Shown here: piece by piece, positions 44,644-57,269 of the stretch
How positions within the stretch are numbered: position 1 is the first letter of the stretch
Layout: each line of letters starts with the position of its first letter
NCBI GenBank assembly: GCA_026545765.1
Contig: CM048841.1
Coordinates: 87,526,636 to 87,590,635 of the forward strand
DNA length: 64,000 nt
Reading direction: 5' to 3'
DNA from: Plantago major
Taxonomy: Eukaryota > Streptophyta > Magnoliopsida > Lamiales > Plantaginaceae
Program-made: the position numbers and the translations under genes
The notes under the pieces: model-generated
The model's input: only the letters and a program-made list of their open reading frames with translations
What the model was told of the DNA's origin: nothing
The model's database searches: none

Positions 44644-45059
44644 ATGAATTCCGACCGTTCATGGATGTACGATCGTACGGTGGTAAATGGCAGAGTTTCT
44701 AGGAGTTTTGTAGAAGGGGTTAAAGGTTTCATCTCATTTGCCATGAGACGTCCGGCTTGTGCAACTGGGGGTTGATAAAGTCTCCTTGCACATTGAAAAC
44801 CTGTAGAAACAAGCAATTTATGACTCCTACATCAGTATTCGAGCACTTGCGACGTTATGGATTCATGCCTGAGTATCATGTATGGATTCATCACGGTGAG
44901 GAAGCACCGTCCATGGCATACCTCCAATGGAGGGAGAGGCGGGGTTTGGGGCTGCCTATTGAGTGCCTTTCTACTTGTCGGAACATGTGCATGGTGTCTT
45001 GGGAGGAGGATGTAGATCTGTTGGAATGCAAGTTTTGTGGTAGGGAGCGTCACAAGTGA
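44644..45059 (+). pseudogene. CACTA transposase N-terminal module, first (shortened) copy
   Basis: The frame from ATG 44644 gives MNSDRSWMYDRTV and FVEGVKGFISFAM, the transposase-associated domain. After a one-base shift near 44757 it reads GLIKSPCTLKTCRNKQF, then FEHLRRYGFMPEYHVWIHHG. It jumps directly to RGLGLPIECLSTCRNMCMVS and WEEDVDLLECKFCGRERHK and stops. The same blocks lie about 400 residues apart in the second copy's family, so this copy has an internal deletion joining the TAD to the zinc-binding C..C segment. Confidence 0.75.
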
Positions 45060-45328
45060 TGAGGAGGGGGCTGCAAGAGAAAGAATCACTTGATAATCCG
45101 TTTTGTCTCTAGGCTTGTATAACTAGTAATCATTAGTTGATTTATGAAACCAAACATTATGGTAAAATTGAAGCTAATGTAACTTATATTATGTAATGCC
45201 GTAACAATTGATGTTTAAGCTAATATAACTTATATTACGTAGCAATTGATTGAAATTGATTTATTATCGTAAATGATATACCTCGATCTAATGAATTCAA
45301 ATGTGTCAGGTTATTATCTAATTATTCA

Positions 45329-48300
45329 ATGAATACCGATCGTTCATGGATGTATTGTCGTATTCAATCGAGTTTTCTGAAAGGGGTTGAAGGTTTCGTT
45401 GCATTTGCAATCTCAAATCCGGCTTGTGTAAAGGATGGGTTGATAAAGTGCCCTTGTGCAATGAAACAGTGCAGAAACAAGCAATACGTGTCTCCTACAG
45501 CGGTAGTCCAGCACTTGAGGAAAAATGGATTCCTGCTTGCGTATCAGGGATGGAATCATCATGGTGAGGAAGCAACACCGTCCAATACAGACAGCGTAGA
45601 AGGAAGAGAAAAAAATGAACAAGTCGGGGAACAAAGTACATCTGTAGGCGATGCTATTCAAGCTCGAGTCGAACAAATGGTGTATGATCTTTGAGGCGAG
45701 TTCATGGACACAACTAACACTGAAACCGAGGTGGAGGTGGAGGAACCACGAATCCGAGGATCGGTGTTCTTTGACTTATTAGAATCATCGAGGAAGCCGG
45801 TTTATCCGGTGTAAGCTCAACGAGTTGTCTTTGTTGGCTCGGCTAATGAGTTGTAAGGCTAATGGCCGACAATAAAACGAGCTTCAATGAATGGGTTGAC
45901 GTAATGTCGGACCTTTGTCCTGAAGAAAACCTAGTTCCCACCAACTTTTACCAAGCGAAGAAAAAGATGCGGGGTTTGGGGTTGTCTGTGGTAACCATAG
46001 ACTGTTGTCCGAAAATGTGCATGATCTATTGGGAGGAGGATGCAGATCTAATCCAATGCAAGTTCTGTGGTAAGGAACGGTACCAGCGTTACAAGGAGGG
46101 GGCTGCAAAGAAACGACAGAAGAAAAATCTCCCCCATAAGAAAATGTGGTACTTCCCTCTAGCACCTCGTTTGAAAAGATTGTATGCTTCAAGTGCTTCT
46201 GCGGATAAAATGCGGTGGCACAAGGAGCGAGTAATCTCGGATATTGTAGAAGATGGTAGAATGGACCATCCAGCAGACTCACCCACATGGAAATCGTTTG
46301 ACAAGACATATCCAAAGTTTGCAGCCGAATATAGAAATGTACGATTGGGACTTTGTACGGATGGTTTTAACCCGTTCGGGAGTGAACGAAAATACTTTTG
46401 TTGGCCAGTTATTTGTCACACCGTACAACCTGCCCCCCGGTGAGTGCATGAAGGAGCCATTCATGTTTCTTACTGCGTTGGTGCCTGGGCCGAAAGATCC
46501 TGGACTGATGTTGGATGTTTTCTTGCAACCCCTAATCAAGGAGCTGATCGAGTTGTGGACGGATGGTATCCCTGCATATGATGTCTCGACCAAAAAGAAC
46601 TTCACCTTGAGAGTAGCTCTTCTTTGGACCGTGAGTGACTTTCCTGCGTACTCCATGCTATCTGGAAGGAAAACCGCAGGGAAATATGCATGTCGAAATT
46701 GCTTGGAGGATACAGATGCATTTAGACTGAAGGGTAGTGGAAAATTTTGTTGGATTGATTGTCATCGTAGGTTGCTAGAAAGTGACCATCCGTCCAGGAA
46801 GAACAAGGATCAATTCTTGAAAAATAAATTCGTCAACAAAAAAGCCCCGACAAGACTTACTAGTGCACAAATTCTTGCGGAGATTGATAGGTTGGGTCTT
46901 ATGAAGGTGACTGAACTTGGGTGGATGAAGCATAACGAGAAAATTGGTAAAAAATGTGGTTGGAGGAAGAGAAGCATCTTCTGGGACTTGCCTTATTGGT
47001 GCAGTCTTCTTATCCGTCACAACTTAGATTTCATGCACATTGAGAAGAACGTGTTCGAGAACTTATTCAATACACTTTGCAACATTGAGGGAAAAACAAA
47101 GGACCATGCGAAGTCTAGAGCCGAGTTGTCTACGTGGTGTAAAAGGCCTAAGTTGACAAAGAAGGATGAGAATGGTAAGTGGCCGAAAGCGTGCTACACA
47201 ATTGACAACGCTTCTAGGTCAGTTTTGTTTGATTGGGTGAGGGCATTGAGTTTCCCAGATAATTACGCCTCAAATTTAGAGAAGTGTGTGGATTTGAAAA
47301 AGACAAAGGTTTATGGGATGAAGAGCCACGACTATCATGTGTTCATGGAGAGGCTTATCCCGGTAGCATTTCGAGAGCTGCTACCGAAACATATATGGAC
47401 TGCTATCACCGAGTTGAGCTTATTTTTCAAAAATTTAGGCACAAGGGTGGTTCATGACAAAGTGTTGGAAAATCTTGAAAGGAACATACCATTGATTCTA
47501 TGCAAGCTCGAGCGTATCTTTCCACCGAGCTGTTTTGATTCTATGGAGCACTTGCCGGTTCACCTTCCACATGAAGCGAGACTTGCTGGACCGGTTCAGT
47601 ATCGAAGGATGTATCCATTCGAGAGGTACTTGGGGAAATTGAAGAAGTATGTCAACAACAAAGGTAAACCTGAAGGTTCGATTGCCAATGCCTATATTTG
47701 AGAGGAAACTGCAACCTTCTGCTCTTATTACTTTGATGAACACATCCCTACGAAGACATCAAGGCTGGCTCGAAACGCAGACACATTCAAAGTTCAAGCG
47801 GATGATGAGTTTTCCCTATCTGTCTTCAGGGTATCAGGGAGACCTCTTGGTGCAGCTAAGAAAGAATATCTTACGGATAAAGAGTTGAAAGCAGCTCAAT
47901 ATTATGTCCTCACGAATTGTGCTGAGGTTGACCCGTATATGATACTATTTGCGAGGTGAGCAACACTTTCTTTAAATTTTAATATAGCTACGTAAGTCTC
48001 TACTTCAATTATAGACTTATCATCGAATTAATGTTTGCAGTTTTTTCAAAAAGCGTTGTTTGAAAGAAAATCCTCAGATGACAGAGGATACACTAGATGA
48101 ACTACTTGACTAAAAAATTCCTACAGAATTTCCAGATTGGTTCCGAGAGTATGTCCGGAATCCTATTAAAAACGTCACGTGCATATACTTAAAGGCTCTC
48201 GCAGAAGGGACATTCAAAAAGGTCTACACATTCCCAGGTTACATAGTCAATGGCCTTAGGTTCCACACGACTGAATGTAACATGTCCATGGCGAAAAGCA

Positions 48301-48803
48301 ACTCCGGGGTGTGTGTTAAGGGTGCAGAAGATTATGGAGACGCTGCTTTGTTTGATTTCCACGGCAAGCTAAAACGAATAGTGAGGATTGAATATTCCGG
48401 CTTGCCATTGAAACGAACCTTATTGTTTGATGTTGAGTGGTATGATCCTAATCCAGGAGGTACGAGGAAGAGCGAGCGATGAAATGGTTGATGTGAACGA
48501 AAAGAAGAGTGCGAAACAAGTATGAACCATTTATTATGGCGACTCAAGCACGACAAGTGGTGTTTCTTGAATATCCAAGCGGAAACGCGATAAGGCGGAA
48601 TGGTTAGGCTGGTACCTATTCGTGCTCGCTCGAAAGTGGAGTACATTGAGAAAGACGACTCAATTTCCAACTCGTACCAACAAGAGGATGTCGATAAACA
48701 AGCAGAAAATCCCATAGAAGCAGATGATGAGTTGTTTGATCTGCACGAGGACCAATATGTAGACTTAGAGGACGGCGATAACGGTATATTATGTGTATTA
48801 TAA
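45329..48803 (+). pseudogene. CACTA TNP2-like transposase
   Basis: 45329-45694: transposase-associated domain (NTDRSWMYCRI, GLIKCPCAMKQCRNKQY, VVQHLRKNGFLLAYQGWNHH). 45760-46380: FFDLLESSRKP, MRGLGLSVVTIDCCPKMCMI, QCKFCGKERYQRYK, then NVRLGLCTDGFNPFGS. After a frameshift near 46385, 46390-47701 is a long intact stretch of the Transposase_21 domain: YNLPPGECMKEPFMFLTALV, AYSMLSGRKTAGKYACRNC, DLPYWCSLLIRHNLDFMHIE and KNVFENLFNTL. It leads into DUF4218 (ELLPKHIWTAITELSLFFKN, MYPFERYLGKLKKYVNNKGK, GSIANAYI). After a stop the reading goes on to YMILFA, an intron (47956-48039) and a DUF4216-like domain (48100-48483), then VVFLEYPSGNAIRRNGW and an acidic tail. TNP2-type enzymes cut at CACTA ends. 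A few shifts and stops make it inactive as read. Confidence 0.88.
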
Positions 48804-48911
48804 CTAGTTAGTAGTTGATAACACTTGAGTAATTATATGTGTTATTATAATTTGTTCTGTATTATAACTGGTACTAACACATTTTATTGTATTTATTACA
48901 TGTTTTTGCAG

Positions 48912-48943
48912 ATGCCGCGACAGAGACCACGCACCTATCGCCC
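48912..48943 (+). pseudogene. Start of second CACTA reading frame, cut by copia LTR
   Basis: After an acceptor-like TTTTTGCAG the frame ATG CCG CGA CAG AGA gives MPRQRPRTYRP, then meets the LTR at 48944. In CACTA elements the second product is a TNPA-like DNA-binding protein. Too short to identify by itself. Confidence 0.4.
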
Positions 48944-50619
48944 TGTTGGTCTAGATAACGGCAAAGTAAAAGACTAGATGGGGGGGGGGGGTGAATAGTC
49001 TTTTAAATCTTTTGTCGATAACAAATGTTTCTCAGATATCTCAATGGATATCTGATACTTAGAATCACAGTGCGGAAGACTTAATGTAGATAAGTGTAGA
49101 AACAGTTAATAAGTGTGTGTGTGTTGCTGAAGTATAAATACAGAAATGTAAATAACACAGCAAGTATAGTGGTATCTGGAGGTGGCGTAATCCTCCAACT
49201 AATCCACTTCGGTCTATCAGAGACCTAGAATCCACTAGAACAGATAATTGAGATAACCTTACAAAAATCCTATTCTAAGATTCTGAACAATTGGTTCCCA
49301 ACCAAATGTTCCCCCTGAGTTGTTCCCTAGCTTCTTCAGCCAAGTACTTCCTATACTCAGAAACCTTTGAGTTGTTCCCTAGCTTCCCAAGCTAAGTACT
49401 TCCTATACTCAAAAACTTTGGAATTATTCCTTAGTTTCCCAAATCAAGTACTTCCTATACTCCGGTAACCTTGGAGTTATTCCCTGATTTTTCAAACTAA
49501 GTACTTCCTGTACTCCACGCCGGTTTCGGTGTTGGTTTCGGTTTGAGTTGTCAGATGAGCGTCTTAATAACTTTTCAATTATTCAGATAGCTCTGTGAAC
49601 TTAGTTACATAATACACTTTACAGCGTATGGTATCTAGTTCGATTTTACTGACCCAAGTCTTATGAAATCTGTTCAAGAGAATGAATCTCAGATAGTTGA
49701 TCTTTTGATTCAACTCCTTCACAGATAGCTTTGCTTGTTTAGGATCAGGACACTTAGAACTTGATGTTTACTCAAGATCACAAGCTTTAGTATGAAAGCT
49801 TTGATAATAAGTAAGTTGCTTTGAGAGAGTAGGATGTTCAGAGTTCTATGTTTCAGCGTATGCAATGTGTCGTGTGTATCTCTCAAGCTGTCTAAGTGTT
49901 GATATTTATAGAAAGATTTGAGTGCCGTTTGAATAGTATCCGTTAGGCTCAAATTCAAACTATCGATATCTGTGTGTATAATCTTTATGTGTTTTGTCTT
50001 CTTCTCGAGAAGTTGCCGCTTTTACTCGGACATCTCTGTCCGTGCATTAAATGCATTGTACTATACTTTTTGTCTGTAGTGTCAGCGGAACTATGCATTA
50101 TATCGGAGACTAGACTTGTTATGCGATTCTTTTGCGTCCTTATCTTCATTCTTGAGATACCACTTGTATTGATTGAAACAACCTTGTTTCTTTTGAAGCG
50201 TGTTTAACGCTCAAGGTATCGAGAACGGATATCTGTGGACACTTTCCTTGTCTTGATATGTATCTCATTTCTCGATATCTCTTGTGACACGTTTGTTTGA
50301 AACTGTTCGTGTCTACAAGATATCTGGCTAAGATATCTGAACAACAGATTCAGTAATCTTGTGAAGTTTTCTTCAAGTCTTCAATTCTTGTCGAGCTTTC
50401 TGCTTGGATGTCTTCTTCTTGGTCTTCTCTTCATAAAATAAAAATTACATTTTGAGACCTATCATCCTATACAAGATTAGCTAGACTATCATACTTAGTG
50501 GGTTTCCTCTTTTACAATGTTCAAGTGAACCAAGAGTACTAATCACCTTTCTGAGACTAAGATAAGTCATCATGTTGCTGAACAAAATCTAAACAGATAT
50601 TCTAACAAAATATCTAACA
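48944..50619 (-). repeat. 3' LTR of the copia element
   Basis: 1676 bp; plus-strand ends TGTTGGTCTAG...ATCTAACA. It contains a G-run (48979-48989), repeated GAGTTGTTCCCTAGCTTC and AAGTACTTCCTATACTC units (49315-49510), and many GATATC-type words. The matching part of the 5' LTR begins at 63039. Confidence 0.9.
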
Positions 50620-50633
50620 AATTTCCCCCATTT
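50620..50633 (-). other. Polypurine tract of the copia element
   Basis: Minus-strand AAATGGGGGAAATT directly before the 3' LTR. Confidence 0.8.
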
Positions 50634-50994
50634 TGATCAGTCAACGATGACTATCTTCCCTATTACAAATCTGGATGAGGAAACAATCCACCACTTAATC
50701 ATTTCTTATGATCTTTCAATTCATGTAATTAAGTGCAGAAAGTAGACATCAACCAAATCACAAGGTGTGATCTTTGCTGACAAGTTATCTTTTATAAAAT
50801 ACTATCTGAGAGTAAGTTCTTCAGATAAGTCGCAACTATAGATTACAGATAACTTTAATACATAACACAATTAAGCTCAGTCAGCAAACATACAAAAAAC
50901 TACATAGTAAATTAGGACAACAGGAGTAACCAAGCTCCAAGTAAACATCCTAATAGACTAGTCTTCAAGTCTTCAATCTTCAAGTCTTCAACAA

Positions 50995-53900
50995 AATTTC
51001 TATGGATCAGTTTGCAAATTTCCTATCTCCAAACCTTTTGATGTCATCAGAATAATCATAAAGAAGAGTTTTGACGAGCAACTCTGTGTCTCTGGCAAAT
51101 CCACAGACCTCTTTATAGGTTTTGGTAGGATTTTTCTTGGCAAAATGCTTGACCCATAGGTATTTTCCCCACTTCCAGGCATGCTCTATTCTGATATCTG
51201 AAAGCTTGAAGTATTCGTAGATAATCTTGGATATCGATGTCACCCTTGTATTGATCTTACATCGATAGAACGACTCATAGGGTTCCACAGCAAGTCTTGG
51301 TCTTGTGCCTGTTCCTGTGATATTCAGAATTCTTGTGCACATCATCTGGCTTTCCATATGGACAATCATCAGAGAGGTCCTTCTTCATGGCTTCAGTTAT
51401 CTTGACAACTTCAAAATCCAACCATGCTTTGATGTGATTGGTGTTGATCAAGGTAGGTTTATTCTTTCTCCATGCCATGAGTTGTTTATGGATTGGTTCT
51501 GGAAATCTTGAATTTACCAATAGATGCTTAAGTTCCAGAATCGAATAGCCATTTTCGATGTATGCACACAGAGAGGAATCATTGTCACACTTCACATACT
51601 CAATTTTGGCTTCTTACCTGAGTGGAAGTTGACTTTGTCTTTGCTCGACTCTCGATCATTCCTTTTACATCTTGAATTCTCTTTGGGGTTACTTGAAGAA
51701 CTACCACCTGGATAGACTTGGTATTTCGAGGGTGTTTTAGTTGCTAGTGGCTTTGCGACTATGGGCTCGATTAGGCTTTCAATTTTCTCTTTTTTGTGAA
51801 GAGGAGCTTCATCTTCATCGATCTCTTCATCATCATCAAGATCAATTCTTGTGAGATCTTTGCGCCTTCTTCATTGCCCGAGGACTTGATTTGACCTTCT
51901 TCTTCTTCTTCTTGGAAGATTCATCAATCCTCTAACTTGTCTTCTCCTTGGAGCCTTGGTACTCCTTGGAGGTTTACGTGCCATGCCCTTGTTATCATTT
52001 GGTTCCTTGATGGGTCTCGGGAAGCGGCTTGGCTTGAGGAGGATTCATAGATTACGAGTGGTGGTAGGAAGTTTTTCTTCCTTCTGGCGGCCTGACTCTA
52101 GATTTCTTCTTGTTTTCATCTCCTTCTTCCCATTCCCCGACTTTGAGGTCCAGTTGTACTTTCTTTCCCTTAGTCATTGTTATTGACTCGGTCTCATAAA
52201 GGAATGAGAGAGAGAGTCAAATGCCCTGTAAATAGTTGTGGCGGTGACCAACTTGAAGTTCGGCTTTGAGCTCTGATTTTGCTTGATAAGTCCATTGTCC
52301 TTATCGGTGAGCTCGCTTGATGGGCCTAGGATGGCATCTGCTTTTCCAGTGATGTAACTTGCCTCTTGAAAAGCTTTTTCACTAAAGACACATCATCGTC
52401 CCTTGTCATTCCCAGATCTTTACGAGCAATGATCATGCTAGTTGTTCTCGAGTGATGAGCTCGGTGAACTTTCTCATTCGAGGGGGTGAGGCAATTACTT
52501 CCTTGTTTTGTGAAGACATCTCCTTATTGAGTAGCTAGTACTTGGTACTGCTCATGTACTCATGGAGTGGGCGTTTGGCGGTTTGTTGAAGATTGTAGGA
52601 GCAATCAACTTTCTTTTTAAGTGAGAAACCGCTAGATGTTCATGGCGGTGTCACGCCAAATCTTGTCTTCTTCATCATCGAGGATTAGCAGGTGATCTTC
52701 ATCCTCTTGGACATTTTCATCAATTGTATCAAGTCCGAACCATCTCGGAGATTAGTTTCTTTCCTTTACGGGAGGAGGATGGTACTTCTTTGAAGATGAT
52801 GCGACCTTAGCATCATGCTTGACTTGAGATACTTCTTGATGCTCGAGTTCTTTGGCGATCTCGGTACCTGATCCCGTAGCTCGTTAACGCATGAGTAAGC
52901 ATTCATTTCTTTGAGGTATTGATCTTCTAGTTGATCAAGCCTTTCTGGATTGAGCTATTTGATCTTCGATTGAAGATGGGTGTTGTTCTTCTTCCAGCGG
53001 TTATGCGAGTTGAGCACTTCAGTGCGAGTGTTTAATATTTTCGATTGGTTTCTTGAAGGCTCGACTACTTGTTCGTGTTGGTGAGAAGATGGATGAGTAG
53101 ATTTACGAGGTGATGAAGGGAGATTTACGTGAAGTCTTCTCGGTTGCTTTTATTTGGCGTTGTTTCTCTGTGAAATTCCTCGGTTCTGGTGCGGAGCATC
53201 ATCATCATCCTTTTGTCATTATCATCCTTTTGGTGATGATCGGTGGGAGGTTCATCAAAGAAATTTTCATTCATTTCTTCCTCCTCATCATCTTGATACA
53301 AGATTGATCACTTACGGGATAATGATCTTACGCCCATTAACTTCTTCTTGTTGAAGGTATGAATTGCAGAGGCAGAAGCGGCTTGAATGCCATCGTAATC
53401 TTTTACGACCATACATCTGCATTCAAAGGCATGTATCAAACTATCGCCACTTCTGGAAAAGTCCTTGTGTAGAGTAATGGCTGTGTTGATACATAGCGAA
53501 CATTGCTTGGACATATGTTTCGGTCAAGAGCTCGTGCCGTGCGGTTGGTTGATCAGTTATTCTCAATATTTCGGAGAGATCGAGCACCTTAACTACGCCA
53601 TTTCTTGAAGCATTGAATGTGCTTTGGCAAAGTGTGAGCTTTGAAGAAGTGAAGTAGTCCCTTGTTTCTTCAATGGGAACACTTTGCATCTGTTGAGCTG
53701 AAAGAAAGAGTTTTGAGTGAGTTTCAAAACTTTGGTAGATATCTGAGTAGAAATGTAGTTTAGTTTCGAGTTACCTGAGTATGAACATCAGGCTCAGATA
53801 CTTGTTCTACTGGGACAATTGGTGTCTCAGATATCTTGTGGTGAGGTGAAGACTTGGAAGTCTGGTCCTCATCAACCTTTCTTTCTTGAACCTGAGAATT

Positions 53901-56375
53901 AACATTATCACAATACTTAGAAATTTTATCAAGAAGAACTTTAAGTGACAAGTCAGATATCTGAGAGGTCAATTACCTCCATGGGAGGCTCGGATACTTG
54001 TCTCTCGAGACTTGTGCGATCTGGAATCTTTTCTTGTGATGAAGGCCTTGATGCCTCATCAATTTCCATAGGTGCAGGGGATGTCGCAACTTTTTCCCTT
54101 TGCACTTCTACTTCTGATTGAGCCTGTAAGTAGATAGTATTGAATAATTTAGAAGAAGTTTTAAGATAACCGGGATGAAGAGTACTTATCCTTGATTTTT
54201 ATATACCTTGAAGTTTGAAAGCTTCGGTGATGTGTGCTTGAAACCTTGTTGGTTTACGGTTTGTTTCAGCATTTCGCCTTATCTTCTTCCATCTCGGTTG
54301 GAGCTGTTAGAAACATTTATCATTAATGAGCATTCAAACATTTTTTGAAAAATTAGTTCTCTTTAAGAATTATTTACGTAGCATGGCTCGATTTCTCAAG
54401 AGTTGAGGTTGAAGGAACCTCTTTTTCGATTCTGAGGTAAGCTTTTCAGCTTCCTCTTGTTATTCCGTTTCTAACTCAGCCTGTAACAAAGATATTCTTG
54501 TAAGGTAACAAGATAAGTATAAAATTTTTCACAAGGTAAGAGTTAACGGTCATTTACAGCGTTGGATTTGATTGGTCTCTGGAACTTGTGACCTTTCTAT
54601 ACATTAGTCGTCTTGTCGATTCGGTTTCTTTGTTTGAAGTTTACGGTACTTCACACCTTCCCGAGTATGCAACTCGATTGCCTCCCTGTTGATCATTACG
54701 AGTAGATGTCTCGGTTTGATCCCTCTCATTGAGTTGGGAACACCTCGATTCTGATTTTCTTGACATCTTGTCTTCTTTGGTATTTCAAAATGAAGTTCAT
54801 TTACCATTTCATCAACCACTTGTGGCTGTTGTGGTTGTCTGGAAGCAGAAGATTGATCAGTAGAATGTTCTTCCAGATTCTTAGATGTGGCATTTCCATC
54901 GATTACGCGATACTAAGATACCACTCATCGGGGCTTTGTGAAGTTGTGCAAGAGAGTCATTCCATGATGATGTGTTTGCACCAACAACATTTGCTATAGG
55001 TTCAGCAACCTGTGGTGTAAGTTCTTCTTAAGATACCTTATCACCGATTTGTTCGATAACCTTAGCCCTCTTTGATTTTCTAGGACTTGAGAGATGACTA
55101 GTTCATCATTTTCATCGTCGAGCTCTCATCGGCATTGGGGCCGATTGGTCCATTATTCCTGCGGTTTACTGAGATGGGGCTTAGTGTTTCTCACTACTTT
55201 TGGCGGCATTCATGAGTTCATCGAAGGCTTTACGCATTAGTCGCAACATTTCTAAAAGCACTTTCTCTTCGAGTCTACTTGTTGATGGTGATAACTCTTT
55301 GCGGCATTGATGAGTTCATCTGCCATGTACGTAGATTTACGAATTGACAACCTCTTTGGGTGTGTCTTGATTTGCCGAGACTTCTTTCTTGAAGTTTTGG
55401 GCTTCTTGGTCACAACCTTTTCTTGAGATATCTTTTGATTTTCTCTTCTTAGGACCTTTACGAGACCCGGTAACCTTTTCATCGATTTGTATACTCATAC
55501 TTGTAGAGTAAATTCTTGTTGGCTATTTCGGTAGTCTCTCTGAGCTCGATGCCAAGCTTTTCCGGCAAGTAGCATATCTTGGACCATATCCTACTGTGGC
55601 CTTTGGCTCAGCTAGTCCTTTAACAATCTTAGGCTCGAAGCCTTGAATCTTCTTCACAAATTTCATGAAGGCGTACTTTCCCCAGTTGAAAGGGTTTTCC
55701 AGCCTTTTGTCTTGTTGATTCAGCAAGAACATCATGATCCATTGTTCTTGGCTTATCTGGTCAGCACCTCCTTGTAGACCATCAAAGCATCTGTGAAGAA
55801 TGCAAGCCAGTACATCCCAGTGAACCAACAGATGTACGGTTGGGATGTCGACAAGTTTGAACTAAGTGGTGTATCGATTTCTCAAGATCACACACATCAT
55901 CATAAGTTCTTTAACACCTTCAAGGAGTTCCTCATCCTTGGTGTTTATTTCAAAATCCTTTCCAAGATTTTGAACCTCAAACAACTTACAGAAAGTTGTT
56001 AAGTCCAGTAGGATTATCTTTCCTTGGACTGAGATTTTGATAGACACTATTTCAGTGCCTTCAGATACATAGAAAATAATCCTGGAGTTGTTGTAAAATT
56101 CCAACACATCAAGTGATGAAATTCCACTAGGGCGAGCAGATACAAAGCCCTTGATATGTGCCTTTTCAAGCATGTCAAGAATTAGCTTTACATTGGTTCT
56201 CTATTCGAGTGAGGTATTCCTCAACCATGGCACCACCCCAAATCATTACGTGACTTGAAGTCCAATGGCGGATTGAAAGCTCCTACCGGTCGATTGTTAA
56301 CAATAACCAACTCGGTGCTTGCTTTTCAGTGATGCCGGTGGAGGATTGATTGTGTAGAAGTGTTCTTGAGGCCAT
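50995..56375 (-). pseudogene. Envelope-like / extra reading-frame region of the copia element
   Basis: Minus strand, downstream of pol. It probably begins at MASRTLLHNQSSTG (56375). Readable fragments: KAHIKGFVSARPSGISSLDV, IIFYVSEGTEIVSIK and LTTFCKLFEVQNLG (about 56170-55860); LVHWDVLACILHRCFDGLQG and FNWGKYAFMKFVKKIQGFEP (55828-55600); ARHELLTETYVQAMFAMYQH (about 53560); and at the C-terminal end EYFKLSDIRIEHAWKWGKYL with YKEVCGFARDTELLVKTLLY (51200-51050). The middle is Ser/Glu/Lys-rich low-complexity. Dozens of frameshifts prevent a single frame. Position and size fit the envelope-like gene of some Sireviruses; I see no clear membrane segments, so the function is unproven. Confidence 0.55.
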
Positions 56376-56379
56376 CTCT

Positions 56380-57269
56380 TTATATAGTAAGGATTTGAAG
56401 CTAGTGTTTGAAAGAGATTCGATTGAGTGATTCTTTTGGAAAAACTTAATCAAGAAATGCGAGATTTTAGAGAAGTTGCGGAGGATTAGGAGAAGGTTTT
56501 CTTTGTTTTGATGCAAGTTGAAATTTGGATTAGGCAAAAGTGATTTCATTTGCGAAATCCTATATATATAGCAAGTGAATCTCAGCAGACAAATACATAC
56601 AAATTGATTTTGTGTATACGTATATGTGATTTGCAAGCAGTGAGCAAAAGCTAATTCGATTAAATGCTTAGTGGGCCGTATGCGAATGTCAGCATCCACT
56701 ACTTACTGTGAATTAATTTCCACCGTACAGATCAATCGCTTGAATTCATCAAGGGTCACCATTGCTTCTCCAGCAATGATCACAATCAACAAATGTAATT
56801 GTGCCCATTTAATGAATTTTGGCTAATAGCTATCTGAATCACAATTCTGTTGGAGCAAGGACACTGTTCGCATCTGAATTTGTCTTATACTTAGGATTTT
56901 CCCAAGTTTTTCATCAAAATAGAAATAGTGCGAGATTCAAGAGAGTAGTTGACTGCAGATAGTTATACTATTCTCTTTTGTGTTCCCCGTTCATAGAATG
57001 ATTCAGATATCTGAGTTCCCGTCTCAGAGATCTTAAGCTATCTTTTTGCTCTTTAGCCTTTTTGACTTCTGGGTTCCCGTTCCAGATGCCTCTTCTCTCT
57101 TTTCTGGATACCCGTTCCAGATACCTCTTCTCTCTTTTCTGGATACCCGTTCCAGATACCTGAACTTTTTCAGTTCTTTGGTAGTTCCATTAGTCCAAGA
57201 CTATGTCTTAAGGCTAAGAATCTACTTTCTTGTAGTGGCTTAGTGAAGATATCTGCAAGTTGGTCTTGA
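56380..57269 (-). repeat. Spacer after pol with 41-bp triplication
   Basis: Non-coding part between RNase H and the envelope-like frame. The unit TTCTGGATACCCGTTCCAGA then TACCTCTTCTCTCTTTTC occurs about three times head to tail at 57065-57165, with the first copy slightly diverged. Confidence 0.75.

Larger units (their letters stand above)
43473..48943 (+). mobile_element. CACTA (En/Spm-like) element, left part
   Basis: It starts with CACTACAAAATTACGAGG at 43473, the CACTA terminal repeat. It is followed by about 270 bp of subterminal repeats built on AGCGACGGAT/ATCCGTCGCT in both orientations (43490-43770). A leader, a large AT-rich intron (about 43995-44635) and transposase coding sequence follow on the plus strand. 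A second frame beginning ATGCCGCGACAGAGACCACG (48912) is cut after about 30 bp by the copia LTR at 48944. The right half lies outside the window. Confidence 0.88.

Noticed and set aside
46253-46390. Start of the long frame 46253-47701 as a separate gene start
   Set aside because: The conserved transposase continues from the upstream frame; the first about 45 codons are a shadow before a frameshift near 46385.
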